Numbered from the stretch's first letter, positions 34,001 through 45,560 are shown. The stretch is 64,000 nt of DNA from Amblyomma americanum (GCF_052857255.1 NC_135505.1:43292520-43356519); one strand, 5' to 3'. The notes: generated by a model not told the origin, from the sequence alone. Program-made: numbers and translations.

Positions 34001-34708
34001 ACAGTTAACCACCCGTAGGGGCACTCTGTGGGCGTCATTAACTGTCACGAGGCACGCGGCTGCCTTCAGGCCATTGCTGAGAGAGTCGACCGGCTCAAGC
34101 ACTCCCACGGCGCCGCTCTCTACATCTGAAGGCGCAAACGCGTACAAAATGTGCTCCGACCAAGGAAGGACGACCGCCCCATGAACCAGCCTGACGGCAA
34201 CCCGCGAATATACCTTCTCCAATGATCCCACTGTTTGACGGGTGTCAATATCGGTAATGCGAATCTCAGCCCCTCTCCTGTTCAAAAACGGAACTTTTGA
34301 GCCGCCCGCATTAACCTCTTCCTCAGAGAATGAGACTACTACCTTCCCTTTTCTCGAAAAATCCTGCCCTAATATACCTGACACTCCGTTTGGCAGAGAC
34401 ACCGTGTCCGGGCATACGTAGCAGGGGTGCTCCAATGCAATTCCGCCGAGAGAGAGGTGTAACAGGTAGAGTCCACTTATGCCAAGAGGATCCCCCGTTA
34501 TGCCTACATATTTGGTCGCCATACCACCAGACGCTTCCAACACCTCGCGGTCCCCCTTCCTTCTAAGCGTGTTAAAACTGCTCTCCTGAAGCAATGTCAC
34601 CTTTGACCCCGTATCTATCAACAATTCCATGCAACAACCATTTAACTTGCAACGCACAACAGGGCATGCCTCGTCGGCCACACAAACTACCACCACCTCA
34701 TCATCCAC
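31037..34708 (-). pseudogene. Gypsy pol: protease, RT, RNase H, integrase (frameshifted)
   Basis: Three frames joined by two frameshifts (near 33640 and 32650-32720). 34708-33650: aspartic protease with LLIDTGSKVTLL and GILGQDF, then the RT start (VYQRAYRIPYSQREEMERQV). 33648-32671: RT with VDYRKLNAVT, FTVVDMAAGFWQIAM, catalytic YMDDIIIYS, LGLIGYYRRHIEEFAK, then RNase H (ATDASKFAVGAVLSQ). 32602-31037: RNase H end (NADALSRT), integrase zinc finger (HDAPCAGHFG then CAKCHSC), integrase core with Asp in GMDIMG, LLTDRGTNF and the ACNGAVERLNQ glutamate, and a C-terminal GPC/F-type module (KWRGPCEVVEKLSPVNFRV). Order PR-RT-RH-IN is that of Ty3/Gypsy. Frameshifts make it non-functional as it stands, though all key residues seen are intact. 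Confidence 0.9.
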
Positions 34709-34746
34709 TGCTCCCTCCCCACGCTCCTCAGGCTGGGGAGGACTAT

Positions 34747-35687
34747 CTAGTTTTTTGTCTCGGTATCTGGAGCCCCGCTGTAGGCTTGCTTAGAGCGTGT
34801 CTCGCCTGCTTCTCTTTGTGGCTCCCCACGGCGCACGTTTTGGCAGAACCTGGCGATGTGTCCGCGACCCTGGCAAGCGAAGCATACGATTTCTTCAAAA
34901 TCTCGCATACCGCGCCTGTAGCTTTGTGGCGGTCTCCGGTTTCCCGCGAATGGGCGCTGTTGAGCGCGCGCTTCAACCTGGCGTTCCACCTGCTGAGATA
35001 GCAGCTGTTCTAAGCGATCTAACCGCTCTGTCAAGAGAGCAACCTCAGGGTTGAGCACCGCTCTCTCTATGACGCGTACTCTCGCTGCGGCTGTCGTTAA
35101 CGCCTCATTTCGTTCCTCATCCAATGCGGCCGCCACGGCTTGGTCGAAATTGCTCGGCTTGCGCGAGAGCACGTACCGGCGCACGGGGTCTTGCAGACCA
35201 GCCACGAACAAAGCGGTCATTTCCTCTTTAAGTAGATCCTCCGCGTATTTCTTCCTTAGCTGGTCCCCTTCCTCCTCCCTGCTTAACGTATCGCGTGCTA
35301 GGCGCTGAAGCCGCGACGCAAACGTTCGCACGTCCTCCCCTACCTTCTGTCCGGCGTCACGGAACCTCTGTACCCGCACGTGACGTGGTTCAGTGTCGAA
35401 ATGCTCAAACGCGAGCTTCTTAAGTTCCGCAAATGATTTTGTGGATTTTACTTTTTCGTCTCGCCATGCGAAATCATGAGCAGCTCCTGCCATCTTACAC
35501 CTCGCCATTCCCAGCATTTGAGCATCGGACCATCCCCCCATTTTCCCAATCTCTCTACCATGGAAAAGAAATCGCGGATTGGAACCCCTGTCTTATCTCC
35601 TGTAAACGTCGGAATGACGCTTCCTAATGCCAGCATGCTTGCTCCGAGCGACGGCTGTGGAGTGGGAGCTCCCTCAGATATAGACAT
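34747..35687 (-). pseudogene. Gypsy gag of the full-length copy (1-nt frameshift)
   Basis: Starts MSISEGAPTPQPSLGASM at 35687 and shifts frame near 35560, where one base is missing compared with the partial copy. It continues MGGWSDAQMLGMARCKMAGA to a coiled, charged region (ALLTERLDRLEQLLSQQVER) and one CCHC zinc knuckle (CFACQGRGHIARFC), then ends at 34747. The pol frame starts about 40 bp downstream in another frame, so expression probably used ribosomal frameshifting. Confidence 0.88.
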
Positions 35688-35828
35688 ATTTTTTTTTCAC
35701 TCAAGCCCTCCGGTGCCTCAAGCCTCTCAAATGGGGTAAAAGTCCCACAATCAGTCCCGTGATTCCCTTTTGATTACAATTTTGAAGTCATGAATGTCGC
35801 AGCATTCAGAGGACATTTGCTTTTGAGA

Positions 35829-35845
35829 CCCCACTTCTGACACCA
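35829..35845 (-). other. Primer binding site of the full-length Gypsy
   Basis: Plus strand CCCCACTTCTGACACCA next to the 5' LTR; complementary to the 3' end of a leucine-type tRNA. Confidence 0.7.
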
Positions 35846-35846
35846 G

Positions 35847-36882
35847 TGTGATGACCCCCCATAATGCGCAGGTGCACATGGTACGGAGAGGCAAAGAGAC
35901 ACCGTATGGCTCAGTTTAAACAAACAGATATATTCAATAATTACACATGATTAAGATTATACATCAGAGGCTGGGGCGTCCGAGCTTACGTGCCGACGAT
36001 TTCATGGGGACGATGGAGGGGCTCCGGAGTTGATCTCGAACGGTTGCTGGCAAAAGCTGCACGCCGTCGGGCTTCGGCGCTGAAGGCCCCCTTGGCGAAA
36101 GATGTCGTCCTGAGCGTGCCTTCATCGGTACTCCTTGTCGATTTTTATATCCTCTTATCCCCACACTCCCTAGGGTGAGGACGCCCACGCCGGAGTGGGG
36201 GGGGCCTAGGGCTTTCACTTGGGCGCACAAACACCCCACCGCACTTATGGTCTCGCCCCCCTCACGTGTTGAGTCCGAGGGAAAGAAGGTTGTCTTCGAG
36301 GTAGCGCGTAGCGTCTGCTGTGGTAAGGCGCGCTCTGGCCCGCTGTCGGTTCCCGCGGGTCACCGGCCTCCGTTCTCCATTAAATGACACTCGCCCCTCA
36401 AGGCCGGAACGCGAGGTGACTAAAAGGCCGGGAAAGTGGTCCCTTGTCCTGGGATGTGCTCGCGAGGGTTGATTGATGAGGCCCGCCGTCTTGCCACGGG
36501 GCCAGGCCCACCGAAACGAGGCCGCGCTGGAACGGCCACGGCAATTGGGGAAGATAACGCCCGTCTCCCAGCGGCGGCGGCGGCGGCGGCGTTCGACTCG
36601 TGCCGACACTATGGAAAGGGGGTCCAGTTGGGCTTAAACCCCTTCCTTCTGGTCGTCACTCTCAACGAGTATGGCTCGCTAATTGATGATGCCGCTGTCA
36701 TCTGGGTCGTCTCCGTGCGGTCCACGGCGGCAGGCCCAAAAGCAATCTCACTCAAGTTGCTTGCAGCCATATACAGTAGAAACATGAAAGGGGGTCCGGT
36801 TGCGCTTTCGCCGCCACTGGGGGCTCCGTCTATGCCGCGCCGTCGAACGCGGAACCTCGTAGCACACACAAGGAACGTCACA
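35847..36882 (-). repeat. Gypsy 5' LTR of the full-length copy
   Basis: 1036 bp with the same termini as the other two LTRs (TGTGATGACC to ACGTCACA on the plus strand). It lacks the 25-bp duplication of the 3' LTR. The outer flank ACAC is compared with ACGC at the far left end of the composite. Confidence 0.9.
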
Positions 36883-36953
36883 ACACCCTGCGCTTCTTAA
36901 GAATACATTAATGCAAAAGAAAGAGCATGAACAAACACACTGCGTCTATAACA
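36883..36953 (-). mobile_element. CR1-like 3' untranslated piece (piece 2 of 3)
   Basis: A 71-bp AT-rich remnant between the Gypsy composite and the TIR element. On the minus strand (GTTCATGCTCTTTCTTTTGC, then ATTAATGTATTC) it resembles CR1-like 3' untranslated sequence and links the coding part (38022-39275) to the tail (27484-27629). Confidence 0.5.
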
Positions 36954-38021
36954 CACTCTAAGAAAAAAAAGGTGTGGTCTTAGTCCTTTGAGGGTGTAAA
37001 TCCACTGACGCTGTGGCGACCCCCTTTTGGTGTAACGTTACACCTTCGTCAGGGGACTAAGTGCGCACAGTGTTATGTTTATGCTGTTATCGGGGTAATG
37101 TTATTCCGTCTGGCCAAGTGTAAGTATAACCCTTTGATGACTAACGTTACCCCTCCTTAGAAAGACTAACGCTTAGGCCATGAAGTGTAAACATATGCTT
37201 CACTTTCTGGTGCATGTTTGCGCCCACTCGGAATAACCTTATGCTCAATCCCACGGCACAAACTTACACTCACAAGGGCTACAGTTAATCCTGTCTAATG
37301 AGCTTACTACAACCCTCCTAAAGAGCAACTTTGCACCTTATCAATGGGCGTAACATTGCTCTGCAAGAGCATTTGGGTTCCTCTTTTAGGTGCACTTTTA
37401 CGCCATATTAGGAAGGGTAACGTAAGCGTAAGCTCACCCTCGCAGAGGCTATAGTTACCTAATGAGTTTTTTACAACGCTTCTATGGTGCAACTTTGCAC
37501 CACGTCAGTGGGCATAACATTGCTCTGAGAGTGTGTATGTTTTGCTCTTGCATCCTTGCGTCTCTTTTGCACGGGTAACGTTACCATCCAGAGGAATGTA
37601 TCCCATATTATACAGTGTATTGTTACAACTTCTCGAATGTAAGGCACAGGCACGTTCGCTGTGTTACTAGGCATCCATTGTTATTAAAGTACTTAATGTA
37701 TTTGCCACACAAGAGAAATCGACCATTATATAAATTCTTTCCCGCCCCTCTATGAAGTCGGCACGCGCATCGAGGCACTTCACACAAAGTTCTCCACGAG
37801 CGCCCCATCGCGGCATGCGAGCAAAGTATAATCACCCCGCTGTTTTGGGGGCAAGAAAGGACGCGCAGTTATCAACATAAGCAGATAGCGTAAGTAGGGT
37901 GTAAGTTTTCTGAAAGGGGGTAAGTGATCAGTAGCGTGCTTTTAACGGGTTATTCCTAGGGTCCTCTAAAGGGGGTAAAAGTCCTTTTACCCCTTTCTCA
38001 CACCCTTTTTTTCCTAGAGTG
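36954..38021. mobile_element. TIR element with repeated GTAACGTTAC-type motifs
   Basis: Left end CACTCTAAGAAAAAAAAGGT and right end (inverse complement) CACTCTAGGAAAAAAAGGGT form terminal inverted repeats. Total 1068 bp, no transposase. The interior is a decayed tandem array of about 165 bp period (compare 37300-37380 with 37466-37540, both with GCAACTTTGCACC and TAACATTGCTCTG), rich in self-complementary GTAACGTTAC, GGTGTAACGTTACACC and related motifs. It is inserted at the C-terminal end of the CR1-like coding region. Superfamily not determined and no clear target duplication. Confidence 0.65.
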
Positions 38022-39275
38022 CAGCGACGCGACAGCAGATAAGAAGGAATCTTGGTTTTTCAAGCTGACCACGTCACGCGGAAGCCCGTTCCATTCTGAT
38101 ATTGTTTTTGGAAAGAAAGAAAACTGGTAAGCTTTAGTTCGGCATCGTGGAACTACTATTGTCGAGCTGTGTTTGCCGCGTGTTGGGCGGGAAGTATTAT
38201 ATTCCATGTAAGAGCCAAAATTAATGTTTGTTAAATTATTAATAATACCATGCAGCAGTTTTAAACGGTGTAACTTGCGGCGGGATTGAAGCGTCTGGAG
38301 TTCAGATTGCCTTAGTAGATTAGTGACAGACACGTGCCTACCATATGCGTTGTAGATAAATCTTAGTGCTTTTTTCGAACGCCTTCGATGTGATTTATAT
38401 ATACTTGGGTGTGCGGATCCCAAAGAACGTCTGCATATTCCAGCAGTGGGCGTACTAATGCAGTGTAGGCTGTTAATTTTGTTTTAGTTGTGCAGTGCTT
38501 TAGGCGATTTCTTAACAGCCAAAGCCTTTTGGACGCCTTTGAAACCAAATGACCGATATGCGAGCTCCAGCTTAAGTTACTGCTAAATACAACCCTCAGG
38601 TACTTGCATTCATTTACATGAGAAATAGCTGCACCGTTAATTTTATATGTGTAATTATGAACCTGGTTCTTGCGTGTAATTGTCATTTTTGCACACTTGG
38701 AGGTGTTTAAGGACATTTCCCACGACAGACACCACTTAGAAACCTCTGATAGGTAGTCGTTTAGTATACTATGATCCTGAGCTTTTTGAATAGGTAGGTA
38801 TACAACGCAGTCGTCTGCAAAAAAAACGGCATCGCACTGGGGAATTGATACTTAAGTCATTTAAATAAATAAGGAACAGAAGTGGACCAAGCACAGAGAC
38901 TTGGGGGACTCCCGAAAGAACTGCAGCTGGCGGAGAATTAGAACCAGAGATCTGGACGTACTGGTGCCGTTCAGAAAGGTAGGAGTCGAGCCACTGAACA
39001 AGACGCTGATTTTGCAGCAGATGTCGTAGTTTCACCATTAGCTTACACAGGAAAACACTATCAAAGGCCTTCGCGAAATCTAGAAATATCGCGTCTATTT
39101 GCCCACCGTTATCCAGGCATGCCAAGAATTCAGTGGTTGTATGAATTAGTTGTGTTACAGTGGACAGGCCACGCCGAAACCCATGTTGGCTACTAGAAAA
39201 GAAATTGCTACTTTCTCAAAAAGAACTGAAGTGCTTGAAAATGAAATGCTCCATAATCTTACATGGTTGTTAGCC
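38022..39275 (-). pseudogene. CR1-like reverse transcriptase, 5'-truncated (piece 1 of 3)
   Basis: Minus strand, from about 39275: the RT region with QHGFRRGLSTVTQL, AIFLDFAKAFDSV, VLSGVPQVSVLGPLLFLIYL and a damaged catalytic region (the FADD motif falls in a frameshift near 38830, FFCRRLRC). Then SLNTSKCAKMTITRK, the thumb (YTALVRPLLEYADVLWDP) and C-terminal HVSVTNLLRQSELQTLQSRR to SFLSAVAS. Two frameshifts (near 38830 and 38400). It is from a different CR1/L2-like family than the 13939-17076 element. Confidence 0.85.
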
Positions 39276-41119
39276 GTGACTACCTAAACCACGTTTGCTC
39301 AAATTTAAGAACGCGTCGCAGTTTATTTTGAAGCAGGTGGTCGAAATTATTCCTGAACCTTGAACTGCCGCCCCTCCTTCCCCCTATCTTCTTTCACTCC
39401 GACCGTCCTCCCTTCATTAACGGCATGGTTCAGCTCTCCACCGAGAAGTGAGACAGTTTTTGCGGAGTTCTTACGCGACAGCGTACAGAGCTGGTTAGGT
39501 CGAAAAGCCATTGTCGTCGTAGTAGTAGTTGTGGGCATCGCGGATCGAAGATATTCGGGGGCTGCGTAAGAATCAGAGGGCACGAACAATAAATGAACTA
39601 AAAACCTCCGTCAAGGATGGACATCGAACCAGGGCCTTTGGCGTTCAAGACGAGGACGCTTCCACTCCACCACGACGGCTCTTTTTTGTCATCCACCACG
39701 ACGGCTCGACGGTTGAAATGAATAAAGACGCGTCTAGTGAATGTATGGGCTTCTTGGAAGCGTATCTTCGCGATCTGTACTGAGGCGTACATGGGTAACT
39801 ATAAGCATGTAAATTACAGATGTCCGAATTAAGCGAGTGCCACGCGCTTCCGGTAAAGTTCCCCCGAACTCGGTGCGCAGTCGTAGCGCCATCGTATAGG
39901 CCCCACTGAAACCCTCCTTCACCATGCATGGCGCTGGTCCGGGAGATGGCGAGCGCGTAGGCAGCGTTTCTACGTCAGACTAAAGACGTCTACGAGTGCA
40001 AGTGTAGAGCAGCGTCTCTGTTTTGAGAGGCCTTCTAGAGACTCCGAGCGTTTTGTATAATGTGCAAGGCGTCGCGCCAAACGGGCGATGGCGTTCCGTG
40101 GACTCCTTGGCAGCGCTGCAACACACTGCCGCGCCCCATTCTTAAAGATGAATCTTAAGCATCGTCCAGTTTTTTTGCTCTATTCAAGAACCACTAATTT
40201 TTGCACTCTTTAAGGCGCCTATTCTAGGATATAATCAGAAGCGCGATCCTGCCTTTGATCTTTATGTCCACGTCAGATTTTCCTTGGGCACAGACCGTGA
40301 TCAAGAGTATAAACCACGTCGTTCAAACGGTTTTCAAAAAATGCCTACTACAGCGCTTGCATGAATTACAGAACCGTGGTAAAATACTCCAGAGACACGA
40401 CGGTGAACATGGGATTTTTGAGAAGACAAATTAAAACACGGATGGGACGGATGCCTCAGTCCACTCGGAAACGTTCGACACGGAAGAGATGCCGGACAAG
40501 GGGAAGTCTTTTTGTCGAAACGCTGGCTGAGGCTTCCCCGTCGCCCCTGGTTCAGTAGGCCTTAGCTTGGTGCCAACAAGACTAGTTGTATTGGTGACCT
40601 CAGGAAACCATCAAGGAAGGGGATTTGTTTTAAGTCAAGCTGGAAACCAGTGCATTGGGGAATTTGGCGACCGCAAACGTAAACTTCAGTAGTGGCGCAA
40701 ACAGCAATGCGCTCGGTAGTCGTCGATGATGAGTATAGCCATCGCTCGTGGCAGCATTTTTGAGAGGAGGCTTTTCACTGCGAACGACCTCGGATTTTCT
40801 AGGAATGGCCGCACGTGATTTTGATTGTTCGTCAGCGATCTGGTGTCGTCTCACGAAGCACTGAAGTAAAAACCGCCGCTCGCTTCCGGTGATAAAAAAC
40901 AAGCGCATAATCACACTGAATTCAGTAAACGTTTTCCTTCAATAGTTCCTTGAGGAAACTTTGGAAGGCGGGCTAAGGATCCCTTCGCTCAGCTTGTTCA
41001 CTGTGTTCCTCGACAACAGGCACCATACCTCACGCCCATAGTACAAAGAGACGAGTTGTGCTTGCATCTTCAAAGGAAAGGAAAAAACGCATTGTGCACC
41101 TTAAAAAATGTCTTCATAC
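39276..41119. other. Unassigned 1.8-kb stretch
   Basis: Contains the dispersed repeat segment mentioned for 24957-25035 (here about 39405-39465). Opposite frames at 39529-39783 and 39645-39929, and the minus-strand frame at 40630-40914, have no known motif. No gene assigned. Confidence 0.4.
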
Positions 41120-41712
41120 AGGACGCCATACATAAATATGTTAATTTTTCCCCCGCAATAAAAAATAGGAGGGAGAAACATGATTTTGTAAAAGTGGACA
41201 CAGTTCCTAGCTATTGCGTCTATTAGTGCACGAGCAGATTTGATAGCCCTGGTTTTATTAACAGAACACTGCAAGCAATTGCCAAGATTCCAAATTCTGG
41301 GGTAGTTCTCACACTTCTCTCGATGACAGGGGAAGTCAGATAAATTTTAATGCGTTTATTTATTCGTTTTATCCATAAGGACTACAGAATTCTGCAGGAG
41401 AGCAAACACCCGAAGAAAAGAAAAAATGATAGCAAGTTACTAAGCGACAGGATACAAGAGGGAATTGAGAAATGTGTAGAACGCAATAAACGCAAACTCA
41501 GGGAAGGCAAAAAGCAAATGCACCGGTTAGATCTCACTGTGAAGAAGACTGGAGTGAAAAAAATGACGTTTGATCTGCGTAGTTAGGCCAAATTGGAATT
41601 AGGTGAGCTAGGGCTGTGTGGGGTTTGCTTTGCATTGTTTATTGCCTCCGCGCCACCCAAGTCAATTGGCCTTTTGACGTCATCACAACCTGGCAGATGC
41701 GCGAAAACGCTC

Positions 41713-41713
<1 letters not shown>
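41120..41713 (-). repeat. Repeat unit R, copy 1, with a coding-like minus-strand frame
   Basis: A 594-bp unit found again at 50701-51294, both beginning near GGACGC(C/T)ATACATAAATA and both ending CAGATGCGCGAA(A/T)ACGCTCGTA followed by (TA)n. The minus strand has an open segment at about 41150-41342: DFPCHREKCENYPRIWNLGN, then VNKTRAIKSARALIDAIARN and FYKIMFLPPIF. The same segment in copy 2 differs at about three residues in ten but has no stops, so it is likely remnant coding sequence. I do not recognise the family. Confidence 0.7.

Positions 41714-41759
<46 letters not shown>
41714..41759. repeat. (TA)n microsatellite
   Basis: About 46 bp, between repeat unit R and the first Penelope-like element. 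Confidence 0.95.
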
Positions 41760-41761
<2 letters not shown>

Positions 41762-41796
41762 CAGAAAAAATTGAAGAAACATAAGATTTAATTCAT

Positions 41797-41831
41797 GACA
41801 TTTCGGCTGGAGGACCAGCCTTTTTCGAGTG
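41797..41831 (-). ncRNA. Hammerhead-like motif, PLE1 left arm
   Basis: Minus strand: CACTCGAAAAAG then GCTGGTCCTCCAGC, then CGAAATGTC. It has the stem, TCCT loop and GAAA box of the hammerhead-type motifs known at Penelope-like element ends, but the usual CUGANGA box is replaced by CUCGAAAA. The GAAAC of the right arm is GAAAT here. Confidence 0.5.
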
Positions 41832-43030
41832 TAGTACAGCGTCTGAAACACGCAGTTTTTATAGAGAATGCGCGAGGTACAAAGTTTACAAGTTTACAGC
41901 ATAGCACGAGTTCAGAACACTAGGGGGGAGGGAAGAGACCAGGAAGAACTTTTTTTTTAACAAAGGAAGAGAGGTGTTCCGGAGAGGCCGATTTTTTTAA
42001 CTAACAAAAGAACAATAAGATTAAGATAATAAAAATATAAAAAAGGGGAGATTCTTTCCTACCACCTCAGGGCTGCCTTGGAAAGGCCCTCGAGGTGTCC
42101 CTCCTCTCAGCATTTTGGTGACAAGCGTGAAGGGCTCCACTCCTGTACAAGGAGGAAGCTACATTCCAGAGAAACTGGTAGGGGGGGGGGGGAAGGAGGG
42201 AGAGTAAAGAGGAATGCAAACGAGGCCTCTAATAAAGAAAAAAAGACGAAAAAGAAAAGAAAGTAGTGAAAAAAGGAAAGAAGGGCCATTGTACAAGGCT
42301 TGGTAATATGCATTCAGAGAAGGGTGGTGGCAACACGAGAGAATACAAAATAGGACATTTAAAAAAAGAAAAAAAGAAGGAAAACAAGGGGGGCATTCTT
42401 TTCTACAACCTCAGAGCTACTTTGGAAAGGGGTGAAGGGCGTATTTTGGTGACAAGCGTGAAGGGCTTGACCCCTGTACATGCAGAAGGCAACATTCCAG
42501 AGGGACTGGTAGGGGGGAAGGGAGGGGGGTAAAGAGGAATGCCAACGAGGCCTCTATAAAAAGAAGAGTAAAAAAGAAACAAAAGCACAAAGACAAAAAG
42601 AATAAGAAAAAGAAAGAAAATTAGGGGAAAAAAAGGAAAGAAGAGCCATTGTACAAGACCTGTAAATATCCATTCAGACAAGGGTTGTGGCAACACGAGA
42701 GAAATCAAATATTACAAGTTCCTAATCAATCCTTAGAGGGGCACTCCGTACACACGCATACAGATACAGACAAAAGACAAGGCTAACAATAAATCCAACA
42801 CCCGAAACGAACTGCAATGAGTCGGAAGTACAATCTACCGCAAGACAAATGACCATTCAGAGTAAACAATTCATCAATGTATGAAGCGAAGACCGACATG
42901 ACAGCAAAAAAATGAGGGGGATAACAGCAAATGGGTGACAATATAATACAATGCGCTACAATACAAGATTAGAATAATAATAAAAAGAAGAAAGAAAATA
43001 GCAGTAAATGTTGGACAATGCAAGTGAAAA

Positions 43031-43330
43031 AACTGGGGACAATGCAAGTGAAAAAAAGGAAAACACGTCGGAAGCTATGCTTGTTATGCATGCGGCCGCC
43101 CGTTCTATGAGTCTGGGATAATTATTTTTGGTAGTCTGGGATAATTATTATTCTAGGAGTCTGGGATAACTATTTGTTACATCTATTGAGTGTGTAAGCA
43201 TGATAGCCGGCCTACTGTGATTAGAATAATAATAAAAAGGGGACAGAAAATAGCAGTAAATGTTGGACAATGCAAGTGAAAAAACTGGGGACAATGCAAG
43301 TGAAAAAACGAAAACACGTCGGAAGCTTTT
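43031..43330. repeat. Internal duplications inside PLE1
   Basis: The segment AGCAGTAAATGTTGGACAAT with the following GGGGACAATGCAAGTGAAAA and CACGTCGGAAGCT occurs at about 43000-43090 and again at about 43250-43330. Between the copies, AGTCTGGGATAATTATT-type units of about 30 bp occur three times (43110-43175). This lies between the left arm and the endonuclease region. Confidence 0.7.
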
Positions 43331-43334
43331 CTTG

Positions 43335-44402
43335 TTATGCATGCTGCCGCCCGTTTGTTTCCTTAATGCCGCTCGAGACTGTGTTAAATTTGTGAATCAG
43401 GTACAATTCACAGCTCTCGCGGTCATAATTTGTTTTGATCCCCGATTGGAGTACAATAGCTGTAAAGTAATCGAATGGGTGGCCAAGGTTGTTGGTGTGT
43501 TTTGAAAGTGGGAGATTTGGCTGTGTCCGCACATGTGATCTGTGGTTGCTGATGCGAATTCTGAATGGTGTAACAGTCTGCCCTACGTACTGAGCTTTAC
43601 AGGTGCCACATTCCAGGAGGTAGACAACATTAGCGCTGTCGCATGAAAAGTTACCTTTTTATCTTAAATGAGAAGGATGACGCTGTGCTTTTAGCACTGG
43701 TTGTTGTTGTCATCATCGGACAGAGTTTGCACCTAGGTTTATTGCATGGCGCGGATCCTCTGAAGCGACGGTTGCCGATTGTAGACGATGTTATCATATC
43801 CCGGATGTTTCTTGCGCGCCTATACACAACACGTGGGGGATCAGGGATAACTTCTTTCATCTTTTCACTGTGTTGAAGGATGTTGTGGTGTTTTTTAAGA
43901 ATTGTGCTAACATTGGGCATAGAAGCCGAATGGGTAAGGACCAGATTGTCTTGATAGTCTGGGCGTGGCTGCTTTTTGCCATTTATGAGTTCGCGCCGGT
44001 CATGCTTTGAAGCTTTCTTGACTGAATCGTCGATGACTGACAATGGGTGCCTCTGTCGTGCTAGGTCCACACGGAGTTGCTCGCAGTTTGATTCCAAGTC
44101 TCCTTCTTTAGAGCAAATCCTACGGAAATGTAGGGACTGACTGTAAGCGATGGATGTTTTACAATGGCGAGTGTGACTGCTCTGGTAGTGTAGGTACTGG
44201 TGACGGTCGGTGGGTTTTCTGTAGACTGTTGTCTCAAGTTTGTTATTCGTGATGGTCACCTGGACGTCAAGAAAATTCATTGTCGAGGCTGAATGCGACG
44301 AGGAAAACGAGATGTTAGGATGAGTGCTGTTGAAGTCCGAAATAAACTTAGTGAGTTTTTCTTCACCATGTGTCCAGACCATAAATATGTCATCGATGAA
44401 TC
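43335..44402 (-). pseudogene. PLE1: RT end and GIY-YIG endonuclease
   Basis: Continues the reverse transcriptase from the catalytic FIDDIFMVW (about 44375-44402) through NFLDVQVTITNNKLETTVYR, KPTDRHQYLHYQSSH and HCKTSIAYSQ, to a Cys-containing linker (CNKPRCKLC), then a frame change near 43640. The GIY-YIG endonuclease then reads VVYLLECGTCK-type sequence across the break, followed by HTNNLGHPFDYFTAIVLQSG and RESCELYLIHKFNTVSSGIK, ending near 43335. RT joined to GIY-YIG is diagnostic for Penelope-like elements. A frameshift near 44400 separates it from the upstream RT part, and a second one interrupts the endonuclease. Confidence 0.9.
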
Positions 44403-44405
44403 TTC

Positions 44406-45560
44406 TTAAAATATTGGTTTAAAGGGAAAGTTGTTGAGGAATTTCGTCTCAAGCACAGCCATGAATATATTAGCGTAATTTGGTCCAATTTTGGTTCCCA
44501 TTGACGTTCCACTTGTTTGCACGTAGTGCTGGTCATTAAACTCGAAGTTATTTAACTCAAGTATCAGTTTTAACATCTCTGCAAGTGTGCTGCCGTCAAC
44601 CGGTTGTTTAGATTCTAAGCGCTCATAATCATAGACGACTGCGTTGACGCCATCAGCATGCGGTATATTGGTGTACAGCGAAGCGACATCCAGGGTCACT
44701 AGTAGGGAATCATCTCGAATGACTAAGTCGAGAATTTCTCTAAAAAAATGGGTGGTGTCCTTAACATAGGAAGGATATAAGGAAGGGATATCCCTGATGA
44801 GGCTGTCGACATAACTCGAGATGTTTTCAGTAACGGTTCCAATTCCAGAGACAATTGGTCTTCCCGGATTGTTTTTTTTATGAATCTTTGGAAGAAGATA
44901 AAAACGTCCTGGACTTGAATGTAACGGAATTAGAGCTTTTGTGATCTTGTCCTCAGTTTTATTCTTTTTTGCCAAACCTAAAATAGATTCTGAAACTTTC
45001 TTATTATACTCTGGTGTAGGATCAGTACGGAGAGCCTTGTAAAATGAAGAATCACTTAGCTGCCTTTGGGCCTCATCAAGGTAAACCTTTTCATCCATAA
45101 CTACGATGGCGCCACCTTTATCCACTGGTTCTATTACCATGTCAGATCGGCTGCTTAGAGCCTGCAGCGCATTGCGTTCAAGCATTGTGAGATTAGGGCG
45201 ATAAGAGCGTCGTTTTTGAAATTCGGAAAGGATATCCTTTTGCACTGTCTTTATGTATAAATTTAGACACTTATCGCGCTGCGGAGGTGGTGTCCAATGA
45301 GTAATAGATCGAAGTGTTGGACCAGGATCTAATGTTTGCAGGCGACCATGGTAGTATTCTCTCAGTCCAAGGTTTCGGGAGAAATTATCCAGATCTTTGT
45401 AAATTTGAAGTTCATTAAGTATACCGCTAGTGGGGCAAAAGTTGAGGCCCTTGGACAGCACCATGCACTCATCGTGTGACAAAGTTACTGACGAGAAATT
45501 AACAACATTGTTTGGTGTAGATTTGGTGACATTTAAGGTTGATTGACATGCGCCTGTCAA
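44406..45560 (-). pseudogene. PLE1: N-terminal and central reverse transcriptase
   Basis: A 384-codon open stretch: CMVLSKGLNFCPT (typical PLE N-terminal motif), DKGGAIVVMDEKVYLDEAQR, FYLLPKIHKKNNPGRPIVSG, the motif-A region LLVTLDVASLYTNIPHADG with its catalytic Asp, and motif B QTSGTSMGTKIGPNYANIFM. It ends at FKPIF with a stop created by a frameshift just before FIDD. No ATG starts the frame (first codons follow TTG), so the original N-terminus is lost or lies in the right arm. Confidence 0.9.

Larger units (their letters stand above)
27630..36882 (-). mobile_element. Ty3/Gypsy composite: full-length copy (-) fused to an inverted 5' piece (+)
   Basis: Three LTR copies are present: 27630-28669 (+), 29304-30369 (-) and 35847-36882 (-). 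The two minus LTRs bracket a complete gag-pol region, making a full-length element 29304-36882. To its left, 27630-29297 is LTR, primer binding site and the first part of gag of a second copy, in opposite orientation. Both outer ends are therefore U3 ends of 5' LTRs (TGTGACG). The host sequence on both sides is the same CR1-like element, and the flanking 4 bp are ACGC (left) and ACAC (right), compatible with one 4-bp target duplication changed by a CpG transition. This implies the composite inserted as one unit. Confidence 0.8.

Noticed and set aside
36163..36900. Open frames through the Gypsy LTRs (for example 154 and 162 codons)
   Set aside because: They recur identically in each LTR and have only low-complexity alanine/arginine runs from (GGC)n. 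LTR sequence is not expected to encode protein.
42403..42708. Leucine/phenylalanine-rich frames (101 codons here, similar at 45858-46474) that look like membrane proteins
   Set aside because: Translation of the purine/pyrimidine-rich PLE arms. Present because of strand bias and repeated in the inverted copy.
43000..43330. Regularly spaced repeats in PLE1 that might suggest a CRISPR array
   Set aside because: Few, unequal copies within a eukaryotic retroelement with no cas genes. They are local duplications.
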